A DNA stretch of 64,000 nucleotides from Mucilaginibacter sp. JRF (GTDB taxonomy: Bacteria > Bacteroidota > Bacteroidia > Sphingobacteriales > Sphingobacteriaceae). Of this stretch, positions 45,836-55,492 are shown piece after piece (the stretch's first letter is position 1; every line of letters starts with the position of its first letter). A program made the translations under genes and the position numbers. Below the pieces are notes generated by a model. It was not told the DNA's origin and searched no databases. It was given only the letters and a program-made list of their open reading frames with translations. Location of the stretch: contig NZ_JADFBY010000006.1 of NCBI RefSeq assembly GCF_015223065.1, positions 62,001-126,000 on the forward strand. Direction: 5' to 3'.

Positions 45836-46435
45836 ATGAAAAACAGCCTGCCAGCGGATACCTATTTGTTGAGCCAAATGCAGGCCAACGATGAACTGGC
45901 CCTGTTGAAACTCATGAAAAAGTACGACTGTGCGCTGTTCAGATACATTGATGCCCGTATCCAATCGGCAGAGAACGCGCAGGAGGCTGTTCAGGATATT
46001 TTCATTACCCTGTGGAATAACCGCTTCACGGTAAATATTATTGATAGTCTTTCACCATACCTGTACAAAGCTGCCAAAAACAAGGTGGTTGATCATTATA
46101 TAACTGCTGACAGGGAGATAGTTAACTACGAAGCCTTGTTGCCCGAATACAACAACGAGGTTGCCCCGGCTGCCGATACCGGCATCATGACCGCCGAATT
46201 GCAGGACTGGTTAAGCAGCGAGGTTGATAAAATGCCCGATACCGTAAAAAGCGTTTTCAGGCTGAGCCGACAGGAACATTTGCCCGTAAAGGATATTGCC
46301 CGCCAGCTTTCCCTATCCGAACAAACGGTGAAGAATAATCTTACCATCGCCATTAAACGCCTGCGTATACGCTTTACCGGTATGGAGGGGGCATCGGTAA
46401 TGTTATTACTGATCAAGGCGCTTTTTACAAAATAG
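45836..46435 (+). CDS. ECF-type RNA polymerase sigma factor
   Basis: Protein of 199 residues. Region 2: 'ALFRYIDARIQSAENAQEAV' and 'VQDIFITLW'; region 4: 'MPDTVKSVFRLSRQEHLPVK' and 'DIARQLSLSEQTVKNNL'. A hydrophobic tail ends the protein. Followed by a FecR anti-sigma, an STN-type SusC and a SusD, so it should drive the nutrient uptake genes that follow when its transporter is occupied. Spacing to fecR is 81 bp. Confidence 0.9.
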   Translation: MKNSLPADTYLLSQMQANDELALLKLMKKYDCALFRYIDARIQSAENAQEAVQDIFITLWNNRFTVNIIDSLSPYLYKAAKNKVVDHYITADREIVNYEALLPEYNNEVAPAADTGIMTAELQDWLSSEVDKMPDTVKSVFRLSRQEHLPVKDIARQLSLSEQTVKNNLTIAIKRLRIRFTGMEGASVMLLLIKALFTK

Positions 46436-46516
46436 CGAAATCTCGCTGTTGATGTTATTTTAACAAACCTTTCATGATTACTTAACGGTACTACTTGCCC
46501 TGTTGCCCGATTATAG

Positions 46517-47494
46517 GTGCAGATGAACACAGAACGATCGGCACAAATTAAGGATCTGCTAAAAAAGTACCGCGAGGGCAAATGCACCGCTGAAGAACAA
46601 GCGCGTGTTGAAGCCTGGTACGCGAGTCTGGCCCAAAATAGGGGAGCGGACAGATCCGCAGAGAACGCGGCCGTAAAAAATATCAGGCAAAATGTGTTGC
46701 GCGGTACCGGCAGGCAGGCATCAGTCTACAGGCTGATGTTGCCATACCTTAAAGGCGCGGCGGCAGTACTTATTTTCCCGCTGACATACTGGTTATACAT
46801 TGCGCTTAACAAACCGGCAACAGTTGCCGAGCAGCAGTTCAGCACACGCAACGGCGAGGTTAAGATGATCACTTTGCCCGATAGTACCGAGGTTATGCTC
46901 AACGCGGCATCAACCTTAACTGTAAGTGCCGATTTTAATGAAAAGCGCCGTAATGTAAAATTATCGGGCGAGGCTTACTTCCGCGTAAAGCACGATACTA
47001 CCCGGCCATTTATTGTAGCCACAGGCAAACTGCAAACCCAGGTTTTAGGTACCGAATTTAACGTGCACGCCTACGGCGCCGAAGATAATATCAAGGTAGC
47101 CGTGGTAAAAGGCCGTGTAAAGGTTAGCGAGGAACAGCATAACGGCAACATTAAACAACTGGGCCGTGTGCTTACCCATAACCTGATGCTAAATTATAAC
47201 ATCAGCAGCGGCAAACATCTTATAAAAACAACCGATGCAGGCAAGCTAAGCAACTGGCAAACAGGTGGTGCCTACTTTGAGGAAGCCAGCATAAGCGAAA
47301 TAGCCCAGGCTTTAAGCAGGCATTACAATCACCCCATTCAGCTTATTGATAAACCGGCCAAAGGTTGCCGCTACACTATCGATCTATCGGGAGAATCATT
47401 ACCCCGCGCGCTTGATGTGCTGGGCCAGCTAACCGGCATTACCTATCAGTATACCCAAAACAAAACCACAATACATGCAAAAAACTGCCATTAA
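46517..47494 (+). CDS. FecR-family anti-sigma factor
   Basis: Protein of 325 residues. The cytoplasmic sigma-binding part (1-70) precedes one membrane helix ('LKGAAAVLIFPLTYWLYIAL', ~75-95), the FecR domain ('MITLPDSTEVMLNAASTL', 'VKLSGEAYFRV') and the C-terminal DUF4974 domain ('GAYFEEASISEIAQALSRHY'). Start could also be the Met two codons downstream. It transmits the signal from the SusC at 47635 to the sigma factor at 45836. Confidence 0.9.
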   Translation: MQMNTERSAQIKDLLKKYREGKCTAEEQARVEAWYASLAQNRGADRSAENAAVKNIRQNVLRGTGRQASVYRLMLPYLKGAAAVLIFPLTYWLYIALNKPATVAEQQFSTRNGEVKMITLPDSTEVMLNAASTLTVSADFNEKRRNVKLSGEAYFRVKHDTTRPFIVATGKLQTQVLGTEFNVHAYGAEDNIKVAVVKGRVKVSEEQHNGNIKQLGRVLTHNLMLNYNISSGKHLIKTTDAGKLSNWQTGGAYFEEASISEIAQALSRHYNHPIQLIDKPAKGCRYTIDLSGESLPRALDVLGQLTGITYQYTQNKTTIHAKNCH

Positions 47495-47522
47495 AATATG
47501 AGGTAAATCAACAGCGAAAAAA

Positions 47523-47587
47523 GAACAAGCCGGTGCGCTAACACCAGCCTGTTCAAAAAAAGAGATCGGCCGCTGTAGCAGCGGGCC
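47523..47587 (+). other. Two adjacent stem-loops between fecR and susC
   Basis: GAACAAGCCGGTG (47523-47535) pairs with CACCAGCCTGTTC (47542-47554) with two mismatches, and GGCCGCTG (47568-47575) pairs with CAGCGGGCC (47579-47587) with one extra G. The first is followed by A's, not T's, so it is not a terminator in this direction. The layout parallels the junction at 29286-29332. Confidence 0.5.
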
Positions 47588-47634
47588 ATGTCATTTTAAC
47601 GATCGTGAATTACGTTAATAACAAGTAAGTAAAA

Positions 47635-50600
47635 ATGAGAAATCTTTATCAATTAATTTCAACCAACAACATTTACAGTAAGCTACAGGCTTTGCTGATG
47701 ATGTTATTGATCGTAACTATCAGCACCACGCCGTCATACTCGGCCGAGGGGCAAAACATGAATACCGTGCGCATCAGTCTTACGGTAAAAAATGAGCGTA
47801 TTAAAAATGTATTTAAACTGATTGAGCAAAAAAGCTCTTTCAAAATAGGCTATAACTCAAGTGTATTTAACTCTGAGCGTATGGTTAGCCTTAACGCCAA
47901 CAACCAGCCGGTTGTTAGCGTATTAAAACAACTGCTGGCCGGTTACGAAGGCTCGGTACAGCAGGTAGATGAGCAACATATATTACTTAAGGTTGAACTG
48001 CAAAAACCGGTTGAACCGGCTCAGCCCAGGCAAAGCCAATCGGCTGCGGCCATTCGTGTTACGGGTTCAGTAAAGGATGAGGAAGGCCTGCCGCTGATAG
48101 GTGTGAGCGTTGCCGTAAAAGGTACATCAAAAGGCACCACAACTAATGATAACGGCCAGTTTGAACTTAACGTTGAGCCTACCGATATTCTGGTGTTCCA
48201 ATACATCGGCTTTAACAGCCAGGAGGTTGCCGTTAAAAATCAAACCACTATTGATGTGGTTTTGAAGGCCAACAACCAATCGTTGCGCGAGGTTGTGGTT
48301 GTGGGTTATGGCACCCAAAGCCGCTCAACCTTGACAGGTGCCGTTGGTACTGTTGGGTTAGATAAGCTGACCTCACGCTCGTTCCGTAACGTGCAGGAAG
48401 CTTTACAAGGTAAGGCAGCCGGTGTTACGGTAAACAACAACGGCGGCGACCCGACAGCTACACCGCAGGTGAACATTCGTGGTTTGGGTGGTATAAACGG
48501 CGAGCAACCATTGTATGTAATTGATGGTTCGGTTTTTTATCCGGGTACGCCAACTACAAACCCTAATGATATTGAGTCGATATCAGTACTGAAGGATGCT
48601 TCGGCGGCTATTTATGGTTCACGTGCATCGGGTGGTGTGGTATTGATCACCACTAAAAAAGGTACAAAAGGCAAGCTATCAATAAACTTTGATGCCAAGT
48701 ACGGCATTGAAAATGCCTGGCGTATGCTGCAACCGCTTAACGCTAAAGAGTATGCCGATGTTTACAATACGGCTACTGACGCGGCGGGCAGAGATCGTTT
48801 ACCCGCGTTTGATGCTACTTTGTATCCTGACGGGCAGATAACACGCACCAACTGGATGGACGAGATTTTCCGCACCGGCCAAATGCAGGATTATAATTTA
48901 GGCCTGAGCAGCGGTAACGATAACAGCAATTTTTACATGAGCTTTAACTACCGTAAAGGCCAGGGTATATTGCTTAACACATTCTCTGAGCGTTACGCTT
49001 ACCGTATCAACTCAGATCATAAGGTTAACAAGTGGCTTAAGGTAGGCGAGAACCTGTCATTCAGTAATACCAATGGTCGTGGTACCAACACCTTTAGCGG
49101 TTATACAGGCGCCATACAGGCAGCTATATTCTACCCGCCAAGTATTACGCCACGTACAGCAACCGGCGCTTATTCGGGCTTGCCTGTTGAGTACGCGGGT
49201 TCATACGGTGACGTGGTTAACCCAGTAGCTAATTTGGAGCGAATTGACAGCAGTAATCCGATCAACACCATCATAGCTAACCCTTATTTGGAAGCTACTT
49301 TGTTGCCGGGCTTAAAGTTCCGTTCAAACTACTCGATCACCAAGGTATTCAACTACTACAAAAACTTCTCGCCTATAGTGCCTGAGGTGGGTAAGCCGGT
49401 ATTGACCAATACGCTTTCTGAAGCATCGGGCAATGAAAATCGTTTCCTGGCCGAGCAGACTTTGAACTATACCAAAACATTTGGTAAACATAACTTTGAT
49501 GTATTGGGTGGTTATACCTATCAAAAAAACAGTACCCAGGGTTTATCGGCCTCATTGTCGGGTTTTGGTAATGAGGACCCGCTGTTCCGCTATTTTGTTA
49601 ACGGTACCGGCGATCTGATAAAACCGGGTGATTACAGAACTGAGGAAGCGCTGATATCATACCTGGCCAGGGTTAACTATAACTATGATGGTAAATACCT
49701 GTTATCATTAACCGGCCGCAGGGATGGTACATCACTGGTGGCTGAGCAAAACAGGTTCCAGAACTTTGGCTCCATATCAGGTGGCTGGGTTGTTAGTCAG
49801 GAAGAATTTATGCAGCCGGTTACCTGGTTAAGCAATTTAAAGGTACGTGCAAGCTATGGTGTGTTGGGTAACCTGTCGTCGGTATCAACTACCGCGGTAA
49901 GCCCTAACCTGGCATCAGGCTCACTTTATTTGGGTGCCGATCCAACTTTGCTTAATGGCTATTACAGCTACGATCGTGCTAACTCAAACCTTACCTGGGC
50001 TAAATCAAAACAAACTGATATAGGTTTGGATCTGGGCTTTTTAAATGAGCGTATCACCTTAAATGCCGATTACTTTATCAAAAATACCGAGGATATGCTG
50101 ATGAGCATTCCGGCAGGTATTGGTTTGGGTAACGTATGGGTTAACGGTGGTAAGGTGCAGGATAAAGGTGTTGAGGTAAGCCTTACCTACAACAGCGCCC
50201 CTGGTAAAGATTTTCACTACAGCATTAACGCTAACCTGAGCAAGCTGAATAACAAGGTGCTGTCATTACCTAATGATTACCTTACAACAGGCAGCAGCCC
50301 AAGTGTACGTGGCTTATTATCGCCAATACGCATACAGGTAGGCCAGCCATTGTATTCGTACTATTCAATTAAAACGGATGGATTGTTCCAAAGCCAGGAT
50401 GAAGTTGATAACTATCAATCATCAAACGGTACGGTAATTCAGCCTAACGCCAAGCCGGGTGATATCAAGTTTGTTGATTATAACAACGATGGTAAGATAG
50501 GTGATGATGACCGCCAGTTTTTAGGCAGCGCTTATCCCGACTTTACTTATGGTTTGAGTTTTAACGCCAGCTATAAGAATTTCGATCTGAATATATTTTT

Positions 50601-51033
50601 ACAGGGTGTACAAGGCAACGAGCTGTACAACGCCCTGCAATACACCAGCTGGAATGCCGGTGGTTTAGGTCAAAATTACAACCTGCTTAACGATGTGCTT
50701 GATGCCTGGACACCGCAAAATACCAACACCAACGTGCCACGCATCACCGCTACCGATGCCAACGGTAACTTCGGTACCAATTCTGATTTTTATATTCAGA
50801 ATGGATCATATATGCGTATCAAGAACGTAACCCTGGGTTACACCTTCGCGCCAAGGGTATTATCAAAAGCCGGTATCAGTTCGCTGCGCATTTACTCAAG
50901 CGCTAACAACCTGTTCACCTTTACCAAATACAAAGGTTTTGACCCCGAGGTTGGCTTTGATAACTATGGTATTGATGTTGGCAGGTATCCGCAATCGCGC
51001 GCCTTTATTTTCGGCATCAACCTAACACTGTAA
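47635..51033 (+). CDS. SusC/RagA-family TonB-dependent transducer with STN domain
   Basis: Outer-membrane protein of 1132 residues. Signal peptide ends near 'SYSAEGQ'; STN domain ~45-118 ('VRISLTVKNERIKNVFKLIE'); carboxypeptidase-regulatory-like domain ~140-215 ('VTGSVKDEEGLPLIGVSV'); 'LREVVVVGYGTQSRSTLTGA'; plug with 'IESISVLKDASAAIYGSRAS'; barrel to the end. Canonical SusC of glycan type. It is preceded by its ECF/FecR pair and followed after 28 bp by susD, a complete self-regulated uptake unit without a nearby glycosidase, so the substrate is unknown. Confidence 0.92.
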   Translation: MRNLYQLISTNNIYSKLQALLMMLLIVTISTTPSYSAEGQNMNTVRISLTVKNERIKNVFKLIEQKSSFKIGYNSSVFNSERMVSLNANNQPVVSVLKQLLAGYEGSVQQVDEQHILLKVELQKPVEPAQPRQSQSAAAIRVTGSVKDEEGLPLIGVSVAVKGTSKGTTTNDNGQFELNVEPTDILVFQYIGFNSQEVAVKNQTTIDVVLKANNQSLREVVVVGYGTQSRSTLTGAVGTVGLDKLTSRSFRNVQEALQGKAAGVTVNNNGGDPTATPQVNIRGLGGINGEQPLYVIDGSVFYPGTPTTNPNDIESISVLKDASAAIYGSRASGGVVLITTKKGTKGKLSINFDAKYGIENAWRMLQPLNAKEYADVYNTATDAAGRDRLPAFDATLYPDGQITRTNWMDEIFRTGQMQDYNLGLSSGNDNSNFYMSFNYRKGQGILLNTFSERYAYRINSDHKVNKWLKVGENLSFSNTNGRGTNTFSGYTGAIQAAIFYPPSITPRTATGAYSGLPVEYAGSYGDVVNPVANLERIDSSNPINTIIANPYLEATLLPGLKFRSNYSITKVFNYYKNFSPIVPEVGKPVLTNTLSEASGNENRFLAEQTLNYTKTFGKHNFDVLGGYTYQKNSTQGLSASLSGFGNEDPLFRYFVNGTGDLIKPGDYRTEEALISYLARVNYNYDGKYLLSLTGRRDGTSLVAEQNRFQNFGSISGGWVVSQEEFMQPVTWLSNLKVRASYGVLGNLSSVSTTAVSPNLASGSLYLGADPTLLNGYYSYDRANSNLTWAKSKQTDIGLDLGFLNERITLNADYFIKNTEDMLMSIPAGIGLGNVWVNGGKVQDKGVEVSLTYNSAPGKDFHYSINANLSKLNNKVLSLPNDYLTTGSSPSVRGLLSPIRIQVGQPLYSYYSIKTDGLFQSQDEVDNYQSSNGTVIQPNAKPGDIKFVDYNNDGKIGDDDRQFLGSAYPDFTYGLSFNASYKNFDLNIFLQGVQGNELYNALQYTSWNAGGLGQNYNLLNDVLDAWTPQNTNTNVPRITATDANGNFGTNSDFYIQNGSYMRIKNVTLGYTFAPRVLSKAGISSLRIYSSANNLFTFTKYKGFDPEVGFDNYGIDVGRYPQSRAFIFGINLTL

Positions 51034-51061
51034 GTAAAACATATCTCACTATAAATTAATA

Positions 51062-52582
51062 ATGAGCATGAAAAAGATATTAAATACAATACTGATCGCG
51101 TCGGCAGGGCTGGTAATGGCATCCTGCTCAAAACAGCTTGATATATTGCCCGAAGGCGCGGTGTCTGAAAGTAACTTTTGGCAAACGTCTGACGATGCCG
51201 TACTTGGCGCCAATGCCATGTACGAACCTTTTGACGGCGAAGAATTTTACGGCCGTGGTTATATGTGGTTCATCAACGCCAGCGATGATATGGTTACCGG
51301 TCGTATCAACACCAATGCTGATGCCATCAAAAATTTTAGCAGCACCTATTACTCAAGCAGCTACACGGTTGATCAATGGAATATGCGTTACTCGGTTATT
51401 CGCCGCGCTAATGACGTGATCAACAAAGTGCCTGCCATCAGCATGGATGGCGCGTTGAAGAACCGCCTGATGGGCGAGGCTTATTTTTTAAGCGGATTGA
51501 TGTATTTTCAGTTAGCGTATAACTATGCCGATGATCGTGCCGGTGTGCCTATCATCACCCGCGAAAATAATAACGACCCTAACCCTACGCCAAGGGCAGC
51601 GAACGTTACCGCTAATTATGATTACATTGAAAGCGAACTGAAAAAGGCCGCTAACCTGTTGCCTTATTTTGATGAGCTGGGTGTAACCAACTACGGCCGT
51701 GCGCATAAAGTTGCGGCATGGGGTTACCTGTCAAAAATGTATCTGTATAAAAAGGATTACGCCAATGCCGAAAAGTATGCCGACTCGGTAATTAACTTCG
51801 GTAAACGCTCGCTGATGGAAAACTATGGCGATGTGTTCAAATCAGCTAATAACTATGGTTCGGAGTATATATGGTCGGCTGTAAGTACACCAAAGGGCGC
51901 TGCCGGTTGGGGTAGTATACTGGCAGGTGTTATGCTCGAAAATAAAGGCTGGGGCCAGTACAATGGTTGGGGCTACTACCAGCCAACCAAAGAGCTGTAT
52001 GATGCCTTTGAAACCGGCGACACCCGTCGTGAGGTTACCATATTAAAACCGGGCGATAAATTCATGTACTTTGGTGTTGAAACCTCTTATAGCTCGGTTA
52101 ACAGCTTATCGGGCTACCAGTTTAACAAATACATGGAGCCGTTTGGCTATGCTAACCCGGTGGGTACGCACATTAGTCCTAATGGCGATCACCCTACTAC
52201 CGACCTTAACATACCTTTACTGCGCTACGCCGAGGTTATACTGATCAAGGCTGAAGCCGCGCTGATGCAGGGTAAGAGCGCTGATAACGAGATAAACATG
52301 ATACGCCGCCGTGCCGGTTTAGACCCGATACAGGGCGCTACCATAGCCGAGCTTAAAAAACAACGCCGTTGCGAGCTGGCCGGTGAATGGGCCGATCGCC
52401 ACCGCGACCTTGTACGCTGGGGCGATGCGCAGGCCGCTTACGCTCAGCCGCTGCATGGCTTTAGCGGTAGTGTTATCTGGCCATCACGCACATTCAATCC
52501 ATCAGTACACCATGTTTGGGCGGTGCCTCAAAAAGAGATCGACCGTAGCAATGGTATCATAACCCAAAATCAGGGTTGGTAA
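51062..52582 (+). CDS. SusD/RagB-family glycan-binding lipoprotein
   Basis: Lipoprotein of 506 residues with lipobox 'MASC' followed by SK. SusD blocks: 'ESNFWQTSDDAVLGANAMYE', 'MGEAYFLSGLMYFQLAYNYA', 'LRYAEVILIKAEAALMQGKS' and 'CELAGEWADRHRDLVRWG', ending 'GIITQNQGW'. Partner of the SusC at 47635. Met three codons in (51068) is an alternative start. Closed by a terminator. Confidence 0.9.
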   Translation: MSMKKILNTILIASAGLVMASCSKQLDILPEGAVSESNFWQTSDDAVLGANAMYEPFDGEEFYGRGYMWFINASDDMVTGRINTNADAIKNFSSTYYSSSYTVDQWNMRYSVIRRANDVINKVPAISMDGALKNRLMGEAYFLSGLMYFQLAYNYADDRAGVPIITRENNNDPNPTPRAANVTANYDYIESELKKAANLLPYFDELGVTNYGRAHKVAAWGYLSKMYLYKKDYANAEKYADSVINFGKRSLMENYGDVFKSANNYGSEYIWSAVSTPKGAAGWGSILAGVMLENKGWGQYNGWGYYQPTKELYDAFETGDTRREVTILKPGDKFMYFGVETSYSSVNSLSGYQFNKYMEPFGYANPVGTHISPNGDHPTTDLNIPLLRYAEVILIKAEAALMQGKSADNEINMIRRRAGLDPIQGATIAELKKQRRCELAGEWADRHRDLVRWGDAQAAYAQPLHGFSGSVIWPSRTFNPSVHHVWAVPQKEIDRSNGIITQNQGW

Positions 52583-52607
52583 TAATATATTGTTTCTGTT
52601 TTTCTAT

Positions 52608-52639
52608 AAGGTTGCGGTGCTAACGCCGCAACCTTTTTT
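52608..52639 (+). terminator. Rho-independent terminator after the second SusC/SusD unit
   Basis: AAGGTTGCGG (52608-52617) pairs with CCGCAACCTT (52626-52635) around an 8-base loop, followed by TTTT. The rest of the gap to 52880 is AT-rich; it holds a small inverted repeat GTGTA-aattg-TACAC (52775-52789) and no gene that I can support. Confidence 0.85.
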
Positions 52640-52880
52640 GTTAACTCATAATTTATGTTGAACTGAGATGTATTAATCAATGGTTATTTTCATGGTTAAA
52701 TATGTCGCTATGCGATAGGTTGTTTCTTGATCGGCATAGATTATATTTCCCAAAATTCCCCAAAAATGCTCATTGTGTAAATTGTACACTATGTATTAGG
52801 CTTCAATAAACGTCAACAATACATAAAATTAACTGGCATACCAATTGCATTCCCCTCAGTACAAAAACAATAACAGCACC

Positions 52881-53291
52881 ATGTGTAAAACATTAATGAT
52901 TGACGATAACCCGATTGAACACCTGATAATGCAAAAGCTGTTCGATCATTACGAAGTATTTGAGGATACTGCCCACACCCTTGATGGCTCAACCATCATT
53001 AGCTTTTTAGAGGAGAACCACCAGGATCTGTCGGTATTGCCCGATGTTATATTTCTTGATCTGCATATGCCTTACAGCGGTTGGCAGTTTCTTACTGATC
53101 TGGAGCATTTAATGCCATCGTTGCACAAACAGCCGGATGTGTTTATCGTAAGCTCGTCAATTGATTATCGTGATAAGCAACGTGCTAATGAGTTTTCGGC
53201 AGTTAAGGGTTTTATCAGCAAGCCATTGCCAAAACAAAAGCTTGATGAAATAGTAGGCATATATCTGCCTAACAAAATAATGGCAAACTAA
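52881..53291 (+). CDS. Single-domain response regulator (receiver only)
   Basis: Protein of 136 residues consisting of one CheY-like receiver domain. ATG 52881 ('MCKTLMIDDNPIEH') is chosen over the TTG at 52845. Conserved sites are the acidic pair in 'MIDDN', phospho-acceptor Asp60 in 'IFLDLHMP', Ser in 'FIVSSSI' and Lys in 'GFISKPLP'. No output domain and no adjacent histidine kinase, so it probably serves a kinase elsewhere or passes phosphate to another protein. Confidence 0.88.
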   Translation: MCKTLMIDDNPIEHLIMQKLFDHYEVFEDTAHTLDGSTIISFLEENHQDLSVLPDVIFLDLHMPYSGWQFLTDLEHLMPSLHKQPDVFIVSSSIDYRDKQRANEFSAVKGFISKPLPKQKLDEIVGIYLPNKIMAN

Positions 53292-53402
53292 TTATTTGCT
53301 TTTAGCCGGGAGCAGGGCTATGTATGCTGCCAAACCAATTACCAAACCAGCTATAGCTTAATGATGTGATTTAATGGTGACAGGAAATGAACATTCGCTT
53401 GT

Positions 53403-53410
53403 TAAATTTG
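53403..53410 (+). promoter_or_regulatory. -7 box of the msrA gene
   Basis: TAAATTTG fits TAnnTTTG exactly, 29 bases before the msrA ATG. A clear -33 element is missing. Confidence 0.45.
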
Positions 53411-53439
53411 TAATTACATCGATTTAAGATTTATAGTAT

Positions 53440-53928
53440 ATGAATACTGAAAAAGCTATTTTGGCCGCAGGTTGTTTTTGGGGTGTTGAGGAGTTGATCA
53501 GGCATCAGCCGGGAGTTATATCAACCGTAGTGGGCTACACAGGTGGCGATGTACCCAACGCTACCTACCGCAATCATGGCACACATGCCGAGGGGATCGA
53601 GATCACCTTTGATCCTGCTGTTTTATCGTACCGAAAATTATTAGAATACTTTTTCCAGATACATGACCCAAGTACGCGCAACCGTCAGGGTAATGATATT
53701 GGCACCTCATACCGCTCGGCCATATTTTATTTAAATGATGAGCAGCGCGATATAGCTAATCAGCTTATAACCGACGTGGATGCATCGGGCAAATGGCCGG
53801 GCAAGGTAGTAACCGAAGTGGTACCCGCTACTGACTTTTGGAATGCCGAAGCCGAACATCAGGATTATCTGCAAAAGCATCCGTTTGGCTACACCTGCCA
53901 CTTTGAGCGTGCCGATTGGACGCTTTAA
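53440..53928 (+). CDS. msrA: Peptide-methionine (S)-S-oxide reductase
   Basis: Cytoplasmic enzyme of 162 residues that reduces methionine-S-sulfoxide in proteins with thioredoxin. The catalytic motif 'GCFWGVEE' (Cys12) is at the N-terminus, followed by '[20 protein letters not shown]' and '[20 protein letters not shown]', all diagnostic. A further Cys near the C-terminus ('GYTCHF') could resolve the disulfide. Not fused to MsrB. Single gene between the receiver protein and the monooxygenase. Confidence 0.95.
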   Translation: MNTEKAILAAGCFWGVEELIRHQPGVISTVVGYTGGDVPNATYRNHGTHAEGIEITFDPAVLSYRKLLEYFFQIHDPSTRNRQGNDIGTSYRSAIFYLNDEQRDIANQLITDVDASGKWPGKVVTEVVPATDFWNAEAEHQDYLQKHPFGYTCHFERADWTL

Positions 53929-54107
53929 TATTTGACACATACAGCTTAGGCTAAATAATATGTACAGAGAGCGGTTTCATGATGAATGAGGCCGCTTTTT
54001 GCTTCTACACTGACTGCATAGTTTATACTCTGAATGTCAAATACCGGGTGTGGTATTTAAAATCTGCCCATTCAGTCAGACCTTTGCATTTATATATCTG
54101 TAAAAAC

Positions 54108-55136
54108 ATGAGATCATCAAACATAAAATATTCGGTGCTTGATCTGGCAACGGTTGTGAAAGGCGATAAGCCCCAGCAAACCTTTGTAAAAAGCCTTGAT
54201 TTGGCCCGTTATGCCGAAGCCATAGGCTATACCCGCTTTTGGCTGGCCGAGCATCACAATATGGAGAATGTAGCCAGTTCGGCAACATCGGTATTGATAG
54301 GCCATATTGCCGGTGGTACATCAACTATACGTGTAGGCTCTGGCGGTATAATGCTGCCTAACCATGCGCCCTTGGTTATTGCCGAGCAATTTGGTACGCT
54401 CGAGTCGCTTTATCCCGGTCGTATAGATCTGGGTTTGGGCAGGGCGCCGGGGACTGATCAGCTTACGGCTTTGGCCATACGTGGCGAGAATTTTCATTTG
54501 GAACATAACTTTCCGGATGATATTAAGCGCCTGCAAATGTTTTTCTCTGAAGATAACTGGAACAGCCAGGTAAGGGCAATCCCGGGCGAGGGTTTGGATA
54601 TACCGATATGGATACTGGGCTCGAGTCCTGAGAGCGCCTATGTAGCCGCCGAGATGGGTTTGCCTTATGCATTTGCCAGTCATTTCGCGCCAACGCATTT
54701 CATGACGGCCATTAAGTATTACCGCGAGCATTTTAAACCATCAAAATACCTGAGCGAGCCTTATGTGCTGGCCTGTGTTAACGTGGTAGCCGCCGAAACT
54801 GATGTCGAGGCAACCAAACTATCTACCTCGCTACAACAACTGTTTTTGGGTATAGTAACGGGTAGGCGTAAACTGCTGCAACCACCGGTTGACAGCATGG
54901 ACGGTATTTGGGAGTACTACCAGCAGGAAGCTGCCGAACGCATGCTAACCTACTCATTTATTGGTAGTGCCGATAAGATAAAAAACGAGCTATCAAACTT
55001 TTTAGATAATACAGGCGTGAACGAGGTAATGGCCACATCGCACATTTTTGACCATGAAGCCCGGCTAAACTCATACCGCATGTTTGCTGATGTGGTTAAG
55101 GAGTTGAATGAAAATGTAACCGCACCAGCTGTTTAA
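54108..55136 (+). CDS. Luciferase-like monooxygenase-family flavin oxidoreductase
   Basis: Protein of 342 residues with the bacterial luciferase TIM-barrel fold. ATG 54108 ('MRSSNIKYSVLDLATV') is the natural start; the frame is open to 53979 but those codons are atypical. Motifs: 'YAEAIGYTRFWLAEHHNMEN', 'IRVGSGGIMLPNHAPLVIAE', 'PGRIDLGLGRAPGTD' and 'IPIWILGSSPESA'. This subgroup (MsnO8/YhbW-like) uses FMNH2; physiological substrates are usually unknown. Single gene, followed by a stem-loop shared with the convergent XRE gene. Confidence 0.88.
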   Translation: MRSSNIKYSVLDLATVVKGDKPQQTFVKSLDLARYAEAIGYTRFWLAEHHNMENVASSATSVLIGHIAGGTSTIRVGSGGIMLPNHAPLVIAEQFGTLESLYPGRIDLGLGRAPGTDQLTALAIRGENFHLEHNFPDDIKRLQMFFSEDNWNSQVRAIPGEGLDIPIWILGSSPESAYVAAEMGLPYAFASHFAPTHFMTAIKYYREHFKPSKYLSEPYVLACVNVVAAETDVEATKLSTSLQQLFLGIVTGRRKLLQPPVDSMDGIWEYYQQEAAERMLTYSFIGSADKIKNELSNFLDNTGVNEVMATSHIFDHEARLNSYRMFADVVKELNENVTAPAV

Positions 55137-55160
55137 TATCATAAACTACAAGAAATAACA

Positions 55161-55189
55161 AAGCCCCTTACACTCGCTGTTTGGGGCTT
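55161..55189. terminator. Stem-loop between convergent genes, likely terminator
   Basis: AAGCCCC (55161-55167) pairs with GGGGCTT (55183-55189). On the minus strand it is followed by TTTGTTATTTCTT, a better tail than on the plus strand, so it may mainly end the XRE transcript. Confidence 0.5.
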
Positions 55190-55251
55190 AAACTAATCTT
55201 ATGTTTAATTGATGAAAAGAATTCGGTTTTAATGTGCTTGGTACCGCGTCA

Positions 55252-55488
55252 CTACTCTAATATGTTTTTATACGGCACATTAAGCGCATCGGCTATCAGT
55301 AAAAAATGTTGCAGGGTTAATTTGGTGTAGCCAAGTTCCAACTTGCTATAAGCGTTTTGCGACATGTTGAGCCTATCTGCCACCTCCTTTTGCGACAAAT
55401 GCAAAGCCTCCCGGCTCCTCCTGATATTGGCCAATACCAGATCCATCCTTACACGCATATAGCCTAATGAGTTTTTAGTGTATATCAT
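55252..55488 (-). CDS. XRE-family helix-turn-helix DNA-binding protein
   Basis: Protein of 78 residues with a single Cro/C1-type domain: 'RRSREALHLSQKEVADRLNM' then 'SQNAYSKLELGYTKLTLQHF' and 'LLIADALNVPYKNIL'. It starts 5 bases after the stop of the beta-propeller lipoprotein gene at 55493-56572, so the two are almost certainly translated from one transcript. It may regulate this unit. Shorter starts at the internal Met residues (positions 11 and 15) are possible. Confidence 0.85.
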   Translation of the reverse strand: MIYTKNSLGYMRVRMDLVLANIRRSREALHLSQKEVADRLNMSQNAYSKLELGYTKLTLQHFLLIADALNVPYKNILE

Positions 55489-55492
55489 CGTA

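Noticed and set aside
52775..52789. GTGTA-aattg-TACAC upstream of the receiver gene
   Set aside because: A 5-bp inverted repeat in AT-rich DNA is common by chance; noted in the terminator entry but not claimed as an operator.
53415..53426. TACATCGATTTA, close to the LacI site, before msrA
   Set aside because: It matches 11 of 12 core bases but lacks the ACTAAA flank, and msrA has no link to the mannoside genes; treated as chance in AT-rich DNA.
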